Shown: positions 7,645-17,460, counted from the first letter of the stretch. The stretch: DNA of 64,000 nucleotides from Microbulbifer variabilis ATCC 700307 (GCF_000380565.1 NZ_AQYJ01000025.1:62001-126000); one strand, 5' to 3'. The notes: generated from the letters alone by a model not told the origin. Numbers and translations: made by a program.

Positions 7645-8472
7645 CTAGGGAGTGCTACCTAGCTCCATACGAAAACGCCTTCTTAATTGTTTGAGAAAGG
7701 TCATCGGGGCCAGCCTGTACAAGTAGGCTCCAATCAGGCTTATATCTTTTGGAAACCAACGCTCCCTGCCCTTTTCCAATGCCGTCATAATCTGATTGGC
7801 CATCCACTCAGGGCTACGCACCGCTCCCACGGTGCTCCTTTGGTGCCGCGCCTGCCCACCATCTCCAGCTAAAGCGTTCTGCTCAATCGTTGTAGCCAGG
7901 AAACTTGGGTAAACCATTAATACACTAACTCCATCGTTCCGCACTTCCTCACGGAATACCTCAAAATACTGGTGCAATGCACTCTTGGCTGCGCAATAGC
8001 CCGCCCGCCCCAATACCGGCATCCATCCAGCCATTGAACTGATATTTACCACACAGCCTGATGCCGCTTTTAGCTCCGTAAACAAGCCTTGAGTAAGCTC
8101 TACCGGGACATGGTAATTCACCGCCATCACCTTGCGAATAACCGCGCTGGACGTCTGTGTAGAGAGGCTTCGGTGTGTAATGCCAGCATTGTTTACCAGC
8201 AGATCGACTCTTGAATGCTCATTCCGTAAGGATTGAGCCAGCTCCTCTAATGCCAAGCAGTTTGATAGGTCAACGGTATATATCCTGACTCGAACACCGA
8301 TAGCCCTGAGTTGGGCCTCTCTTTGACGAAGTTTTTCAGCTGAAATATCGACCAGAACAAATTCAGCTCTATATTTTTTTGCAAGGCACAGGGTAATCGC
8401 CCAACCCAAGCCTTCGGCAGCCCCTGTAATCACAAAAGTCTTCTGTAAATTTTCCGACTGATTTGTGTCCAT
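7645..8472 (-). CDS. Short-chain dehydrogenase/reductase (operon with FMO and epimerase)
   Basis: The 275-residue classical SDR has the cofactor motif TGAAEGLG at the N-terminus, NNAG, the catalytic Ser in SSMAGW and YCAAK carrying the Tyr/Lys pair. Asp after the second beta strand (LVDIS) suggests NAD(H) preference. The last ~50 residues are basic and hydrophobic and might touch the membrane. It is third in an operon after a flavin monooxygenase and an epimerase/dehydrogenase, starting one base after the epimerase stop, so the three probably act on one lipid-like or ketone substrate. The substrate is not known. Confidence 0.88.
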   Translation of the reverse strand: MDTNQSENLQKTFVITGAAEGLGWAITLCLAKKYRAEFVLVDISAEKLRQREAQLRAIGVRVRIYTVDLSNCLALEELAQSLRNEHSRVDLLVNNAGITHRSLSTQTSSAVIRKVMAVNYHVPVELTQGLFTELKAASGCVVNISSMAGWMPVLGRAGYCAAKSALHQYFEVFREEVRNDGVSVLMVYPSFLATTIEQNALAGDGGQARHQRSTVGAVRSPEWMANQIMTALEKGRERWFPKDISLIGAYLYRLAPMTFLKQLRRRFRMELGSTP

Positions 8473-8473
8473 C

Positions 8474-9442
8474 TCAACTCTCCTCCACAGACAAGGGAGT
8501 TTTACTGGAGAGTGCTACTATGCCGAGTGCCCTTTCTGCAAACAGGTGAAAAACCTCTTTTGAAGTCTTCTCCGGAATAAACCCCAACTCTTCTTTTAAA
8601 CGGCGATTATCCAGTACCGGCCTGTATTGTAAAAAGGCCACGTGGTCTGGGTGGGTATCCGTTAGGTGGAGGCTGTAACCCAGCCAGAGAACCGCTTTTA
8701 TCAGCCATACTGGTGGTCTCATCAGTGGTTTGGACAGAATTTGACCTATTTCCTTGGGGCTGAGACTGCCATCACCGGTTAGATTGAATATGCCACTGTT
8801 CCCAGTACTCACACCAAGCGTGAGTGCGCGGATCACATCCTGGTCCCAGATAAAGACAAAGGGGGAATTATGCCCACCGGGGTCCAGAAGTACTTTTCGG
8901 CTAAAGAGTGCGCTGATCTTATTATTGGTGTTGGCACCTAAAACGGAAGACACGCGAAATACCAGTTGCTTGAGATACGGATACCGCTCACGGTATTCAG
9001 CCAGCAGCTTCTCAACTTTGCGCTTGTTATTGGAGTATCCAAATTCAGGGTTCCCCCTCAAAGGGTGATGTTCCTCGAGTTTGGGTGGATTATCCGGATA
9101 ATAACCATAGGCGGCGCCACTGCTTGTTACAGTGATATGTTCAACTCCCGCGTAGAGACAGGCCTCCAATACATTTCTTGTGCCTTCCACATCTATACGG
9201 TATTCAGCAGCGTGGTCACGTCCCGCAGCCATCACTGATGCTAGATGAATCACATGGGTTATAGATTCGTTCTGAATTATCTTACCCAGGTCTTTATCAC
9301 AGATATCATGAGCAAGAATTGGAAAACTCGCGATTCTAGTTCGGATATCAATCCCGGTCACAGGAAAAGTCTTACTCAACTGCTCCCCAAGCTGGAGACC
9401 TATATATCCCGCCGCCCCAGTAATCAAAATCCGCTTGTTCAT
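8474..9442 (-). CDS. NAD-dependent epimerase/dehydratase-family (extended SDR) protein
   Basis: The protein begins MNKRILITGAAGYIG, an extended-SDR Rossmann motif, and carries VTSSGAAYG and YSNNK with the catalytic Tyr and Lys. I place the start at the ATG at 9442 because GGAG lies nine bases upstream and the glycine motif is then at the N-terminus; the frame stays open 18 codons further upstream but that part is unlike the family. This gives 322 residues. It starts 13 bases after the monooxygenase stop and ends next to the downstream SDR. The operon setting suggests oxidation or epimerisation of a hydroxyl on the monooxygenase product rather than sugar-nucleotide metabolism; this is inference. 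Confidence 0.85.
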   Translation of the reverse strand: MNKRILITGAAGYIGLQLGEQLSKTFPVTGIDIRTRIASFPILAHDICDKDLGKIIQNESITHVIHLASVMAAGRDHAAEYRIDVEGTRNVLEACLYAGVEHITVTSSGAAYGYYPDNPPKLEEHHPLRGNPEFGYSNNKRKVEKLLAEYRERYPYLKQLVFRVSSVLGANTNNKISALFSRKVLLDPGGHNSPFVFIWDQDVIRALTLGVSTGNSGIFNLTGDGSLSPKEIGQILSKPLMRPPVWLIKAVLWLGYSLHLTDTHPDHVAFLQYRPVLDNRRLKEELGFIPEKTSKEVFHLFAERALGIVALSSKTPLSVEES

Positions 9443-9455
9443 TTTGAGGCTCCTA

Positions 9456-10799
9456 TCAGGAAGTTGCTTCTGGCCTGCTTGTGCAGAAAACCTCATCTTG
9501 TGGTAGGAGATCTTTTTGTAAATCTGCCTTATGTGTTCTGAGTGCCCTTAAATAGGCGTCTTTGTGTACATAATACGCCATGCGCTCAAGTTCCAGATAA
9601 CGTATACCGCCGTTTACACGTTTTGCCGATCTCTGCTGGATGATTTTCCTAAATCTACTAGCAGACGGTGCGCCAGAAATTAACTGACGAATAAAAAGTG
9701 CAACAAGTTCCGCTTGCTTATTGCGTCCTTCCCATCCCAATCCAGCCGCCTCTACCATACCCATCATAAAGAGGTTGTCGGACTCCGGATGGAATACATT
9801 CAGATAGAGGCTTGGTGCATGACCACCCCAGTTCAGCTCGCTGCTATCCAAGAACGGGTAATGCAATTTGTAACCGGTAGCTTGCACGATCAGGTCATAC
9901 GCTCCGCAACTTCCATCTGCGAATCTCACCTTATTCTCATTGACTGATTTGATATCAGGCCTGGGATTGATATCTCCATGGCCAATATGATGCAGGAGCA
10001 AGGAGTTGACTACTGGGTGAGATTCAAAGAATTGATAATCAGGCTCTGGCAAGCCGTATTGAGATGGGCGACCCAATGAAAATTGGATCAGCGCCTTTGT
10101 AAGGCGCCGCTTAACAAAGAGAGGTAACTGTAGTTTGCCGCCTAACTGATCGATAGGTTTGCCGGCAATGTACTTCGGCAGAAAGTAATAGCCACGGCGC
10201 AGGCTGATATCAACGCTTTTCGCTCTATGTGCTGCGTCTACAGCAATATCCGCCCCACTGTTACCACAGCCAATCAACAGGACTTTTTTCCCGGCAAAGA
10301 TTTCAGAGGACTGATATTGCGCAGAATGTAGTAACTCTCCAGCAAATTGGCCCGGAAGTTCAGGCTGGTTGGGGTGGTGCAAAGTTCCGCTGGCAATGAG
10401 TAGTCCGCTAAACTCCCGAGTTCTTTCTTGCCATTTTCTACGAGTGGTAATCAGCCAGTTTGGCCCGCTACGTTCACATCTCAAGACTTCTGTGTCGAAC
10501 TCGTAATGGCCATAAAGACCAAATTTTCTCGCATAGGATCGGAAGTAATCACGCATCTCCCTGTGACTTGGGTAGTCAGCGACGCCCTCCCCCATCGGAA
10601 ACTCAGCAAATTCGGTCATCTTCTTGGAGGAAATAAGGTGCGCCGATTCATACATTGTGCTGGTGGGGTTATCGATATCCCATAACCCCCCGACATCACT
10701 GTGCAGCTCAAAGCCAATACAAGGGATTCCATGCTTGAGTAAATTTCGAACGGTACAAAGGCCCATAGGACCGGCACCAATCACTGCATAGGGTTTCAC
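9456..10799 (-). CDS. Flavin-containing / Baeyer-Villiger-type monooxygenase
   Basis: The 447-residue protein has an FAD motif at the N-terminus (VIGAGPMGLCTVRN), the family fingerprint FAGELLHSAQY (FxGxxxHxxxY) and an NADPH motif LIGCGNSGADIA. A late ATGY element follows. It inserts one oxygen atom using NADPH and O2, on a heteroatom or next to a ketone. It is first in the operon with an epimerase and an SDR and is divergent to an AraC regulator. A comparable arrangement is the mycobacterial mymA operon, where a monooxygenase and SDR are controlled by divergent AraC-type VirS. AlmA-like long-chain alkane oxidation is an alternative. The exact substrate is open. Confidence 0.88.
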   Translation of the reverse strand: MKPYAVIGAGPMGLCTVRNLLKHGIPCIGFELHSDVGGLWDIDNPTSTMYESAHLISSKKMTEFAEFPMGEGVADYPSHREMRDYFRSYARKFGLYGHYEFDTEVLRCERSGPNWLITTRRKWQERTREFSGLLIASGTLHHPNQPELPGQFAGELLHSAQYQSSEIFAGKKVLLIGCGNSGADIAVDAAHRAKSVDISLRRGYYFLPKYIAGKPIDQLGGKLQLPLFVKRRLTKALIQFSLGRPSQYGLPEPDYQFFESHPVVNSLLLHHIGHGDINPRPDIKSVNENKVRFADGSCGAYDLIVQATGYKLHYPFLDSSELNWGGHAPSLYLNVFHPESDNLFMMGMVEAAGLGWEGRNKQAELVALFIRQLISGAPSASRFRKIIQQRSAKRVNGGIRYLELERMAYYVHKDAYLRALRTHKADLQKDLLPQDEVFCTSRPEATS

Positions 10800-10916
10800 G
10801 GCAGCTCCCTTTCCCTGTTTATTCGTTATAGCGCCAAGATAAAAGGAATATACCGTGACAAATCAATTACAGATCGTCATTATCGGGCATGTACTGGTTA
10901 ATTTGGGACATTTTTG
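10800..10916. promoter_or_regulatory. Divergent promoter region, monooxygenase operon / AraC gene
   Basis: This 117-base intergenic stretch must hold both promoters and probably the AraC site. It is A/T-rich, but I saw no clear direct repeat or palindrome that I could define as the operator. Confidence 0.4.
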
Positions 10917-11921
10917 ATGGATTTGACCGACACCAGAAGTGTAAACCTTAACTATACCAGGGCCTTATTCGAGGCTCTGACCAGCTTGGGTCTCGCCATA
11001 CCAGAGGGAGCGAGCAACTTACTGTCCCAAATAAACCAGGAAGAACGTATTCCAATTTACCTGCAGGACCTGTTGTGGGAGTCGGTAATCGAGAGTTATC
11101 ACGACCCTTTATTGGGGGTAAGGCTTGGGCTTGCCATGCAAGCGAGCCAAATCGGCCTAGTGGGTTACCTCCTGATGACCCAAAAAAATTTGGGAGAGGC
11201 GATAGAGCAATTGATTACCTACCACCCGTTGCTGGGCGAAGGTGGTCACTTTGAAATGCGTCGCGATGCATTTGCTGTAAACCTGTGTTACCACCCCAGC
11301 TTTTTAAGCTTTGCAAAAATCCGTGTAGAAACAGTGCTCACTGCTTGTATTGCTCAAACACGAATCTTGACTGGCGGAAAGTTTCAACCCCTCAAACTAT
11401 TTCTCTCGTACCCTGCGCCTAGCCTTGCCCTACAGCAATGTTATCAGGAACTTTTACAACTACCACTTGAGTTCAATGCCAAGGTATCAGCGATTCAATT
11501 CACAGCTAAAGACTTAGCTCTACCGTTAATCGCGGCGGATGAAGAAGTCGTGGCCTGCTTAAAACCCAAAGCAGATGTTCTCTTACAGACGTTTGCCGCA
11601 AAGACCCTACACCGAAAGGTAACACTTTTACTTCAGCAGGCCCCAGGTTTAACACGTGAGAAAGTCGCCAAGCATCTTTGCCTAAGCCCTAGACATTTGG
11701 GTCGTAAGCTGCAGGAAGAACAGATCAGCTTTCGTGCTCTTCAGGATGAAGTGCGTAGTCACTATGCGAAACAATGGCTTAAAGAAGGGGAAAAAACAAT
11801 AGTCGAAATTGCCTCGACCCTAGGATACTCCGATGAAAGTGCCTTCGGTAAAGCATTCCGGCGCTGGGAGAGCATTTCTCCTGGCTCTTATAGACAGAGT
11901 CTTAAACACAAGACAATTTGA
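10917..11921 (+). CDS. AraC-family regulator with PF12625-type N-terminal domain (VirS/OruR-like)
   Basis: The C-terminal ~100 residues contain two helix-turn-helix units (LTREKVAKHLCLSPRHLGRK and IVEIASTLGYSDESAFGKAF). The N-terminal ~200 residues match the arabinose-binding-like domain of the VirS/OruR/ArgR group (motif GLVGYLLMTQKNLGEAIEQL). I take ATG at 10917 rather than the TTG one codon earlier. It is divergent to the monooxygenase operon, which it most likely activates. Effector unknown; VirS-type relatives often sense fatty-acid-like or acid signals. Confidence 0.88.
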   Translation: MDLTDTRSVNLNYTRALFEALTSLGLAIPEGASNLLSQINQEERIPIYLQDLLWESVIESYHDPLLGVRLGLAMQASQIGLVGYLLMTQKNLGEAIEQLITYHPLLGEGGHFEMRRDAFAVNLCYHPSFLSFAKIRVETVLTACIAQTRILTGGKFQPLKLFLSYPAPSLALQQCYQELLQLPLEFNAKVSAIQFTAKDLALPLIAADEEVVACLKPKADVLLQTFAAKTLHRKVTLLLQQAPGLTREKVAKHLCLSPRHLGRKLQEEQISFRALQDEVRSHYAKQWLKEGEKTIVEIASTLGYSDESAFGKAFRRWESISPGSYRQSLKHKTI

Positions 11922-11925
11922 TTCT

Positions 11926-12123
11926 TCAATAGTAGAAGCCGATCTGTTCACTAATACTGGCCTTCTTGTAGCCAATTTCTTCCTCATACTCCCTCAAAAG
12001 TAAGGGCGCGCTCCATATTTGGGCGGCTATATCCCGATCATTCCGTTTAACCAGAGCAGGCGCTACAAACATCTCCATTGAAAGCGCTAAATCTAACCTC
12101 CCAAGAATAGTTAATAAACACAA
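11926..12123 (-). CDS. Unrecognised small ORF (65 aa or 50 aa)
   Basis: A short minus-strand frame converges on the AraC gene four bases after its stop. An internal ATG would give ~50 residues beginning MEMFVAPALVKRND. The sequence is polar and helical with no motif I know. It may be a gene remnant or chance. It is listed because it fills the only gap between the AraC gene and the radical SAM gene. Confidence 0.2.
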   Translation of the reverse strand: MCLLTILGRLDLALSMEMFVAPALVKRNDRDIAAQIWSAPLLLREYEEEIGYKKASISEQIGFYY

Positions 12124-12215
12124 GCGGCACTTTATCCGACAAAGACCCGGCCACTACACAGAGGCTATGATCAAAATTCGAACACTAGATTTTTTTTGTA
12201 AGGAGTTCGATATCA

Positions 12216-14699
12216 ATGAAAGGCGGAATTTTTTCTAGGGCGCAATTTAGCAACTTAGGTGATTACAACTCAACTGATCCTTTTATTAAACGATTTCATG
12301 CCATCAATAAAGATATTCGGACCAGAACTTATGGCAATTTTCCACCCTTGAGGGGAAATTACGAAGATTGGAAGAGCTTTATTGAGGACGCTGTGGCCGA
12401 GGATGCCAAAGCAAGTTTTGAATTGATTGAAGCCAACCAGATACTTGCGGCCTGGGAAACTGCACTGGGTATTGGAAAAGTTTCATCATTTCCAATCAGT
12501 ATCAGTGCGAGTATTACTGACATCTGTAACGCCCGGTGCAACTTTTGTGCATACCTGCCTGAACGGGTATCAAATCAGAAACTGTCATTTGATCAATTTC
12601 AAAAAGCCAACTGGCTTAAATTTTGTCGTGCTTTCAGGCCCAATGGCGGAGGACTTGGTGAACCTTTTGCCCACCCAAAAATTCTGGAGATACTGGAACA
12701 GCTTAGGGAAACTGCACCATATTTGTCTCTAGGGTCTGTCACTAATGGCTCAATTATGCGTCCAGAGGTGGCAGATATTGTCGCGCAGTATTTTTCATAC
12801 CTCTATGTATCGGTAAATGCCGCGCGCAAGGAAACTTATGAATGGACCATGGCCCCATTAAAGTGGGAGCGGTTCGTAGACAATATGGATCGACTTAATG
12901 ACTTAAAGCAACGACACGGCAGAGAGCGCCCATGGCTAAGGGCTGGATATGTTGTTCATAGCGGCAACCTTGATGAACTTCCGGAATTACCAGCTTTGCT
13001 ACGCAGGTTTGGCTTCAAGGATTTGAACGTTAATCCAATGGTTCCGCCACCCCAGTATGGCCGCAACCAATTGCTGACTGAGGAAGCCAGTATTTTCAAG
13101 ATTCCTCATAGGGCAGATTATGTTTTCCGGCAGCTTGAACAAGAGTGCGCTATCCACGGCATTGCACTTTCAAAAGCTCTTCCTAGTTTGAAGAAACTGC
13201 TTGGTGCGGCAGAAGGCGATAGAGTATGTCCACAGCAGAATAACCCCTCAATCGTAGCTACTGATAGAGAGTATCACATCACACCCAGCAGTCATAAAGT
13301 ACCAGGCATGCTGAGCAATACCCCAAAGTCGCTAGTAATAACCAACAGGTTATCCAAGAAACCGATTGACAAGAAAGTTAATACTGCCAATGCCGCATTG
13401 AGAGCGAGTAAACCCAAAATCAGGCCAGTCATGGTCTCCATGCCTCAGGCGACAGGCTTAAACCTAGCAAAGGTAGTGGTAAGTAACAGTGACCTGGAAG
13501 CTATGGCGGAGACTGGTGATGGTGTGTCCTACAGCTACGAGTGGTCTGTTTTTGAGAACCAGAACCTAATTCCTATCTGCTGGGCCCCATGGAGAGCTCT
13601 CAAGATAGATATCTTTGAACGTACTCAAGTCTGCTGTAACTTTTTCCGGAAATTACCAAAATTTAAATGGACCAACGCCAAGGACTTCCATAGCGAAAAA
13701 AACATGTGGAATCACCCTTATATGCAGCATCTGCGAGAAACAATGGGTACACCTGAGGAGGTACCTTTTTGCACATTATGCAAGTCAACTGATAAAAGGC
13801 ATTTAAAGAACGACAAAGAAAAACGTTCAATAATGCTGAAAAGCCAAAAAAAGTATTATGAGATTGTAGCCAAAGTATCTGGTGTAGAGCTATGTGGCAA
13901 ACTTGACTCTGTAAAGTCTCCACTACCTGATTGGAGCATCAAAAGTTCATTGCCCGATCAAAGACCAATTTCACCATACACAAAGGGGATTGATTATTAC
14001 AGGTACTCAGTCTTTCAACATGGATTCCATAACATTGGTAAAGTGTTGATGCTTGCAAGAGTCCCTGCAGTCTGGGCCCCCTTTCTCGCAGAAGTCAATG
14101 AATCGGTACATATCCTAAGCCCGCGACGAGGCCAGTGTGTTATCGCTGAGGATGTGTTAAAAGCATTTCAATTTAGTAATTACAAATTCACTCGTCTCGA
14201 GCAGCAACTTCTCGTAGCTGCCCCAAGTAAGTTAGATTTGTATGATGCGGTCTGGCTTGATGGGCTTATTTTTGAAGCCTTCAGCCGTGACGAGGTACTC
14301 TTGTGGGTACGTAAGATGCTAAAAAATGGCGGGAGACTTAGAGTAATTGGCGCTCCAGGCATTGGCAAAGTTGCAGAATCAATTCTTTCTAATCCTGAAA
14401 GCTCATCAGGAAAATTAGAAACGTTACGAGCTGGCATCCAGTTTTCTGGTAAGGGCAGCTATTTCACTCAGGATGGTGTTCTAGGTGCACTCAAAAAGTA
14501 TAATCTTGCTCTAGATCGCCTGATGCCGCCCTCTGGTAGCCGTATTGTGCTTGCAGATGGTGTAAAAGGCACCGAAAAACTGAGTGAAACAGAGTTGATC
14601 AAAAAACTGGAGCTATTTGTCAGCGGCGGTGAATTAAGCCCCCAAAAGTACTTGGCAGGTATGGACCGAACAGTATCTTTTGCAGCACTAGCGGTCTAA
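12216..14699 (+). CDS. Large radical SAM protein with SPASM-like and methyltransferase-like regions
   Basis: The 827-residue protein has the radical-SAM motif CNARCNFC (Cys104, Cys108, Cys111) after a ~100-residue N-terminal extension, then a GGGLGEPFAHP motif that replaces the usual GGEP. Around residues 450-530 is a SPASM-like auxiliary cluster region with CWAPW, CCNFF and FCTLCK. The last ~200 residues contain a segment typical of the second half of SAM-dependent methyltransferases (LYDAVWLDGLIFEAF ... MLKNGGRLRVIG), but I see no GxGxG SAM-binding loop before it. It is translated from an ATG behind AAGGAG and ends in a strong terminator, so it is a single-gene unit. No obvious RiPP precursor lies next to it. 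Substrate unknown. Confidence 0.8.
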   Translation: MKGGIFSRAQFSNLGDYNSTDPFIKRFHAINKDIRTRTYGNFPPLRGNYEDWKSFIEDAVAEDAKASFELIEANQILAAWETALGIGKVSSFPISISASITDICNARCNFCAYLPERVSNQKLSFDQFQKANWLKFCRAFRPNGGGLGEPFAHPKILEILEQLRETAPYLSLGSVTNGSIMRPEVADIVAQYFSYLYVSVNAARKETYEWTMAPLKWERFVDNMDRLNDLKQRHGRERPWLRAGYVVHSGNLDELPELPALLRRFGFKDLNVNPMVPPPQYGRNQLLTEEASIFKIPHRADYVFRQLEQECAIHGIALSKALPSLKKLLGAAEGDRVCPQQNNPSIVATDREYHITPSSHKVPGMLSNTPKSLVITNRLSKKPIDKKVNTANAALRASKPKIRPVMVSMPQATGLNLAKVVVSNSDLEAMAETGDGVSYSYEWSVFENQNLIPICWAPWRALKIDIFERTQVCCNFFRKLPKFKWTNAKDFHSEKNMWNHPYMQHLRETMGTPEEVPFCTLCKSTDKRHLKNDKEKRSIMLKSQKKYYEIVAKVSGVELCGKLDSVKSPLPDWSIKSSLPDQRPISPYTKGIDYYRYSVFQHGFHNIGKVLMLARVPAVWAPFLAEVNESVHILSPRRGQCVIAEDVLKAFQFSNYKFTRLEQQLLVAAPSKLDLYDAVWLDGLIFEAFSRDEVLLWVRKMLKNGGRLRVIGAPGIGKVAESILSNPESSSGKLETLRAGIQFSGKGSYFTQDGVLGALKKYNLALDRLMPPSGSRIVLADGVKGTEKLSETELIKKLELFVSGGELSPQKYLAGMDRTVSFAALAV

Positions 14700-14720
14700 C
14701 TGCAGAAAAACTGACCTGAC

Positions 14721-14758
14721 AAAGGCCGCCTAAATAGCTGTAAAGAGGCGGCCTTTTT
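14721..14758 (+). terminator. Intrinsic terminator after the radical SAM gene
   Basis: AAAGGCCGCCT pairs with AGGCGGCCTTT across a 14-base loop, and the right arm runs into a T-run. It lies 22 bases after the stop codon, so the radical SAM gene is probably monocistronic. Confidence 0.92.
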
Positions 14759-15106
14759 CAACCGCTAGAAATTAGCAATACTGACATGCATCTGGATTAA
14801 TGATGCGAATTTTTTAATGGCATATTATAGGGTGACAAATTAGGTGAAATTACTTAATTTTTTTCTTTTCTTTTAAAGAAAATTTCAGATTTAGAATTTC
14901 TACTGCTAGTGTTATTCATAAACCTGAGAACCATAAAGATCACCAATTTGAACCATGGATACGTCAGAGTCGAAAATAGACGAAGTTAATTCGTCAGGTC
15001 TTACCTGCACATGAAAAACAAAGGGCCTTATAGGTAATTAAGGGAACAACGCATTAAACACCGGCGCCAACATTGTACATAGAATATGGATATTGAGAGG
15101 CAATTC
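14759..15106. other. Intergenic region upstream of the multicopper oxidase
   Basis: This A/T-rich 350-base stretch should hold the oxidase promoter. I could not single out a copper-responsive (CueR-like) dyad or any small gene. Confidence 0.35.
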
Positions 15107-17344
15107 ATGAGACGAGGAAATATACGTTTACTGATGGTAGCTGCTGGGGCCTGCTCACTCTTAGTAAGTAGTCTCGGGGCTGCGAATGTGGATGAGAGTG
15201 ACGGCGATACGAGTAACGAAGTCACTTATTTCCAGACTAAGCTGGTAAAAGCCGAAAAAGTTTGCAAATTTGAGAATGATCTACCAATCCCAGCCACTAT
15301 TGATGTTCGTGACGCTATACCGCCTTTCAATAGAGTCAACCTTGCCGTTGAAAAGACTCAGGCTGATTTGGGGCTAAAATATTGTGATGGCTCCAATCAG
15401 GTGTTCCCCAAGGCAACAGTCTACGGTTTCAGATTGGAGGGAGAGAGTGAGGTACATTCCCCTGGCCCAACATTTCTAGCGAAAGAAGGTTACCCTATTT
15501 CTGTTGCCTTCGATAATAAATTGCAAGGACCCCACTTATTCCCTGTTGACACTTCCATACATGTTCCATATGTAGTCCGGAAAGATCCTGATGCGCGCCC
15601 CATTGTAATTCATCTACATGGTGGGCATACAGAACCTCGCAGTGATGGTCATCCTGAAGCTTGGTACACAAAGAATTTTGCATTTACAGGGAAAACATTT
15701 GATCTTGATAACTTCCGCTACAATTATTCGAATACTCAGGATGCCACAACATTATGGTATCACGATCACACAGTTGGGCTCACCCGACTCAATAATTATG
15801 CGGGTACTGCTGGCTTCTATCTAATTACAGATGACAATGAACAGGAGTTGATTGCCGAAGGAAGGCTTCCAGATGATAAACATACTATCCCAATTATGGT
15901 GCAGGACAAACTGTTTAGCACTGACGGACAACTCTACTACCCAGGGGTACATGGTGAACCCTTATCACCGTTTCCCAATGTTGACATACGGCCGGAATGG
16001 CCCAACCCAACGATTCTCGATGAATTCTTTGGCAATATTATCTTGGTAAATGGGAAGGTATGGCCGAAGCACCAGGTAAGCCCTACGGTATACCGACTTC
16101 GCTTGCTTAACGCATCAGATACGCGAACCTATGTGTTTAAGTTTGAAACTGAATCCAATGATGCGGTGGAATTTTATGTAATTGGGTCTGATGGAGGGTT
16201 ATTAGAGCATCCTACCAAGGTCGATCAACTGGTGATGTCTCCAGCTGAGCGGTATGATATTTTGGTGGATTTTTCGCCTTATAAAGGCAGTCGTGTTTTC
16301 TTGCGCAATGAGGGGGCTGATAGCATGTTTAAGGGGTATTTTAATCCCGAATTGCCAGCTCCAAACGGCCAGACCGAACTGCTGGTCTTTAAGAAAGATG
16401 AAAGCTGGTTCTTGCTTAGGAAAGACGATGAAATAGCTCCGCCTACAGAGGTTGCCAGGGATATCTTGCGCTTCGATGTAGGGAATGATCTTGATCAGAG
16501 AGACCGTTATTTTGAAGAAGACTGTAAGCCTAACTGCATAGGGAATTTAAACCTATCCGCTGATACTCAACTAGGCAATCCGCCAATCCTGCCTCAAGTA
16601 GTCGACCGGCGCCGGAGACTATCTCTATTTCGAGTTTCGGACAACGAGGGGGACACATTAGATCACGGCCGCAGCTTGCTTATGCTAGGTACTTTTGAAT
16701 TTGGCAGCCTCTCTTTTCAGGATCCGCTAACAGAGATCGTCCAGGTAGGTGCAACAGAAATCTGGGAGTTCCACAATACTACTCGCGCAGCACATCCGAT
16801 TCATGTACATCTCGTAGAGTTCGATATACTGAACCGGCAGCAAGCTCTTTACGAGCTGATTGATAGGCCGCAAGTGGACCCCTCTGATCCTTTCGGACAA
16901 TTGATTACTGGCGCGATTATCAACCCATTAACATTCAAGCTTACGGGGGACGAGGTGCTGCCCCAACCCAATGAGTCCGGCCGTAAAGACACTGTCATCA
17001 CTCTTCCTGGCTATGTTACTCGGATCAAAGCAAATTTTGACTGTACGGGAATCGATTGTACTAACGGAGAGTATGTGTGGCATTGTCATTTGCTGTCCCA
17101 TGAGGACTACGACATGATGCGCCCTATGAAAATGTATGGCAGAACTTTAGGAGATAAAAAAAGACCTATTCCTTATCCGCTGAGTTCGAGAGAGCAGGAT
17201 TCAAACTTCAGCTTTCTTGAAACTCTCTTAGGTAAAAATGACGAGCCGACCTGGCCTTTCTACACCAAGAGTTTCAAGCAAAGCTTGAAAACCAGCGATG
17301 CAGGCAGCCACCTCACCTGTGAACTCACCAAGAGAAAGATGTAA
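15107..17344 (+). CDS. Exported CotA-like multicopper oxidase (laccase/bilirubin-oxidase type)
   Basis: Start taken at the ATG at 15107, which has GAGAGG about eight bases upstream and gives a 745-residue protein beginning MRRGNIRLLMVAAGACSLL, a signal peptide; an upstream in-frame ATG at 15086 is less likely. All four copper motifs are present: HLHGG (169-173), WYHDH (217-221), HPIHVHLVEF, and HCHLLSHEDYDMMRP near the C-terminus, with Met as the likely axial type-1 ligand. The spacing and the region after HLHGG resemble Bacillus CotA. It would oxidise phenols, bilirubin-like compounds, metals or Cu(I) in the periplasm. It is longer than CotA, with an insert around residues 430-500 that includes an acidic, Cys-containing segment. 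Confidence 0.9.
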   Translation: MRRGNIRLLMVAAGACSLLVSSLGAANVDESDGDTSNEVTYFQTKLVKAEKVCKFENDLPIPATIDVRDAIPPFNRVNLAVEKTQADLGLKYCDGSNQVFPKATVYGFRLEGESEVHSPGPTFLAKEGYPISVAFDNKLQGPHLFPVDTSIHVPYVVRKDPDARPIVIHLHGGHTEPRSDGHPEAWYTKNFAFTGKTFDLDNFRYNYSNTQDATTLWYHDHTVGLTRLNNYAGTAGFYLITDDNEQELIAEGRLPDDKHTIPIMVQDKLFSTDGQLYYPGVHGEPLSPFPNVDIRPEWPNPTILDEFFGNIILVNGKVWPKHQVSPTVYRLRLLNASDTRTYVFKFETESNDAVEFYVIGSDGGLLEHPTKVDQLVMSPAERYDILVDFSPYKGSRVFLRNEGADSMFKGYFNPELPAPNGQTELLVFKKDESWFLLRKDDEIAPPTEVARDILRFDVGNDLDQRDRYFEEDCKPNCIGNLNLSADTQLGNPPILPQVVDRRRRLSLFRVSDNEGDTLDHGRSLLMLGTFEFGSLSFQDPLTEIVQVGATEIWEFHNTTRAAHPIHVHLVEFDILNRQQALYELIDRPQVDPSDPFGQLITGAIINPLTFKLTGDEVLPQPNESGRKDTVITLPGYVTRIKANFDCTGIDCTNGEYVWHCHLLSHEDYDMMRPMKMYGRTLGDKKRPIPYPLSSREQDSNFSFLETLLGKNDEPTWPFYTKSFKQSLKTSDAGSHLTCELTKRKM

Positions 17345-17460
17345 GAATAGATCAATGGATGGCGGTCACGTGGCGTTCCGACTGACTGATAAATGAGACT
17401 GACAAGCATGATTTCTTAAGTATATGTTATTAAGCAATATACAAACACTTTTTACATAGT

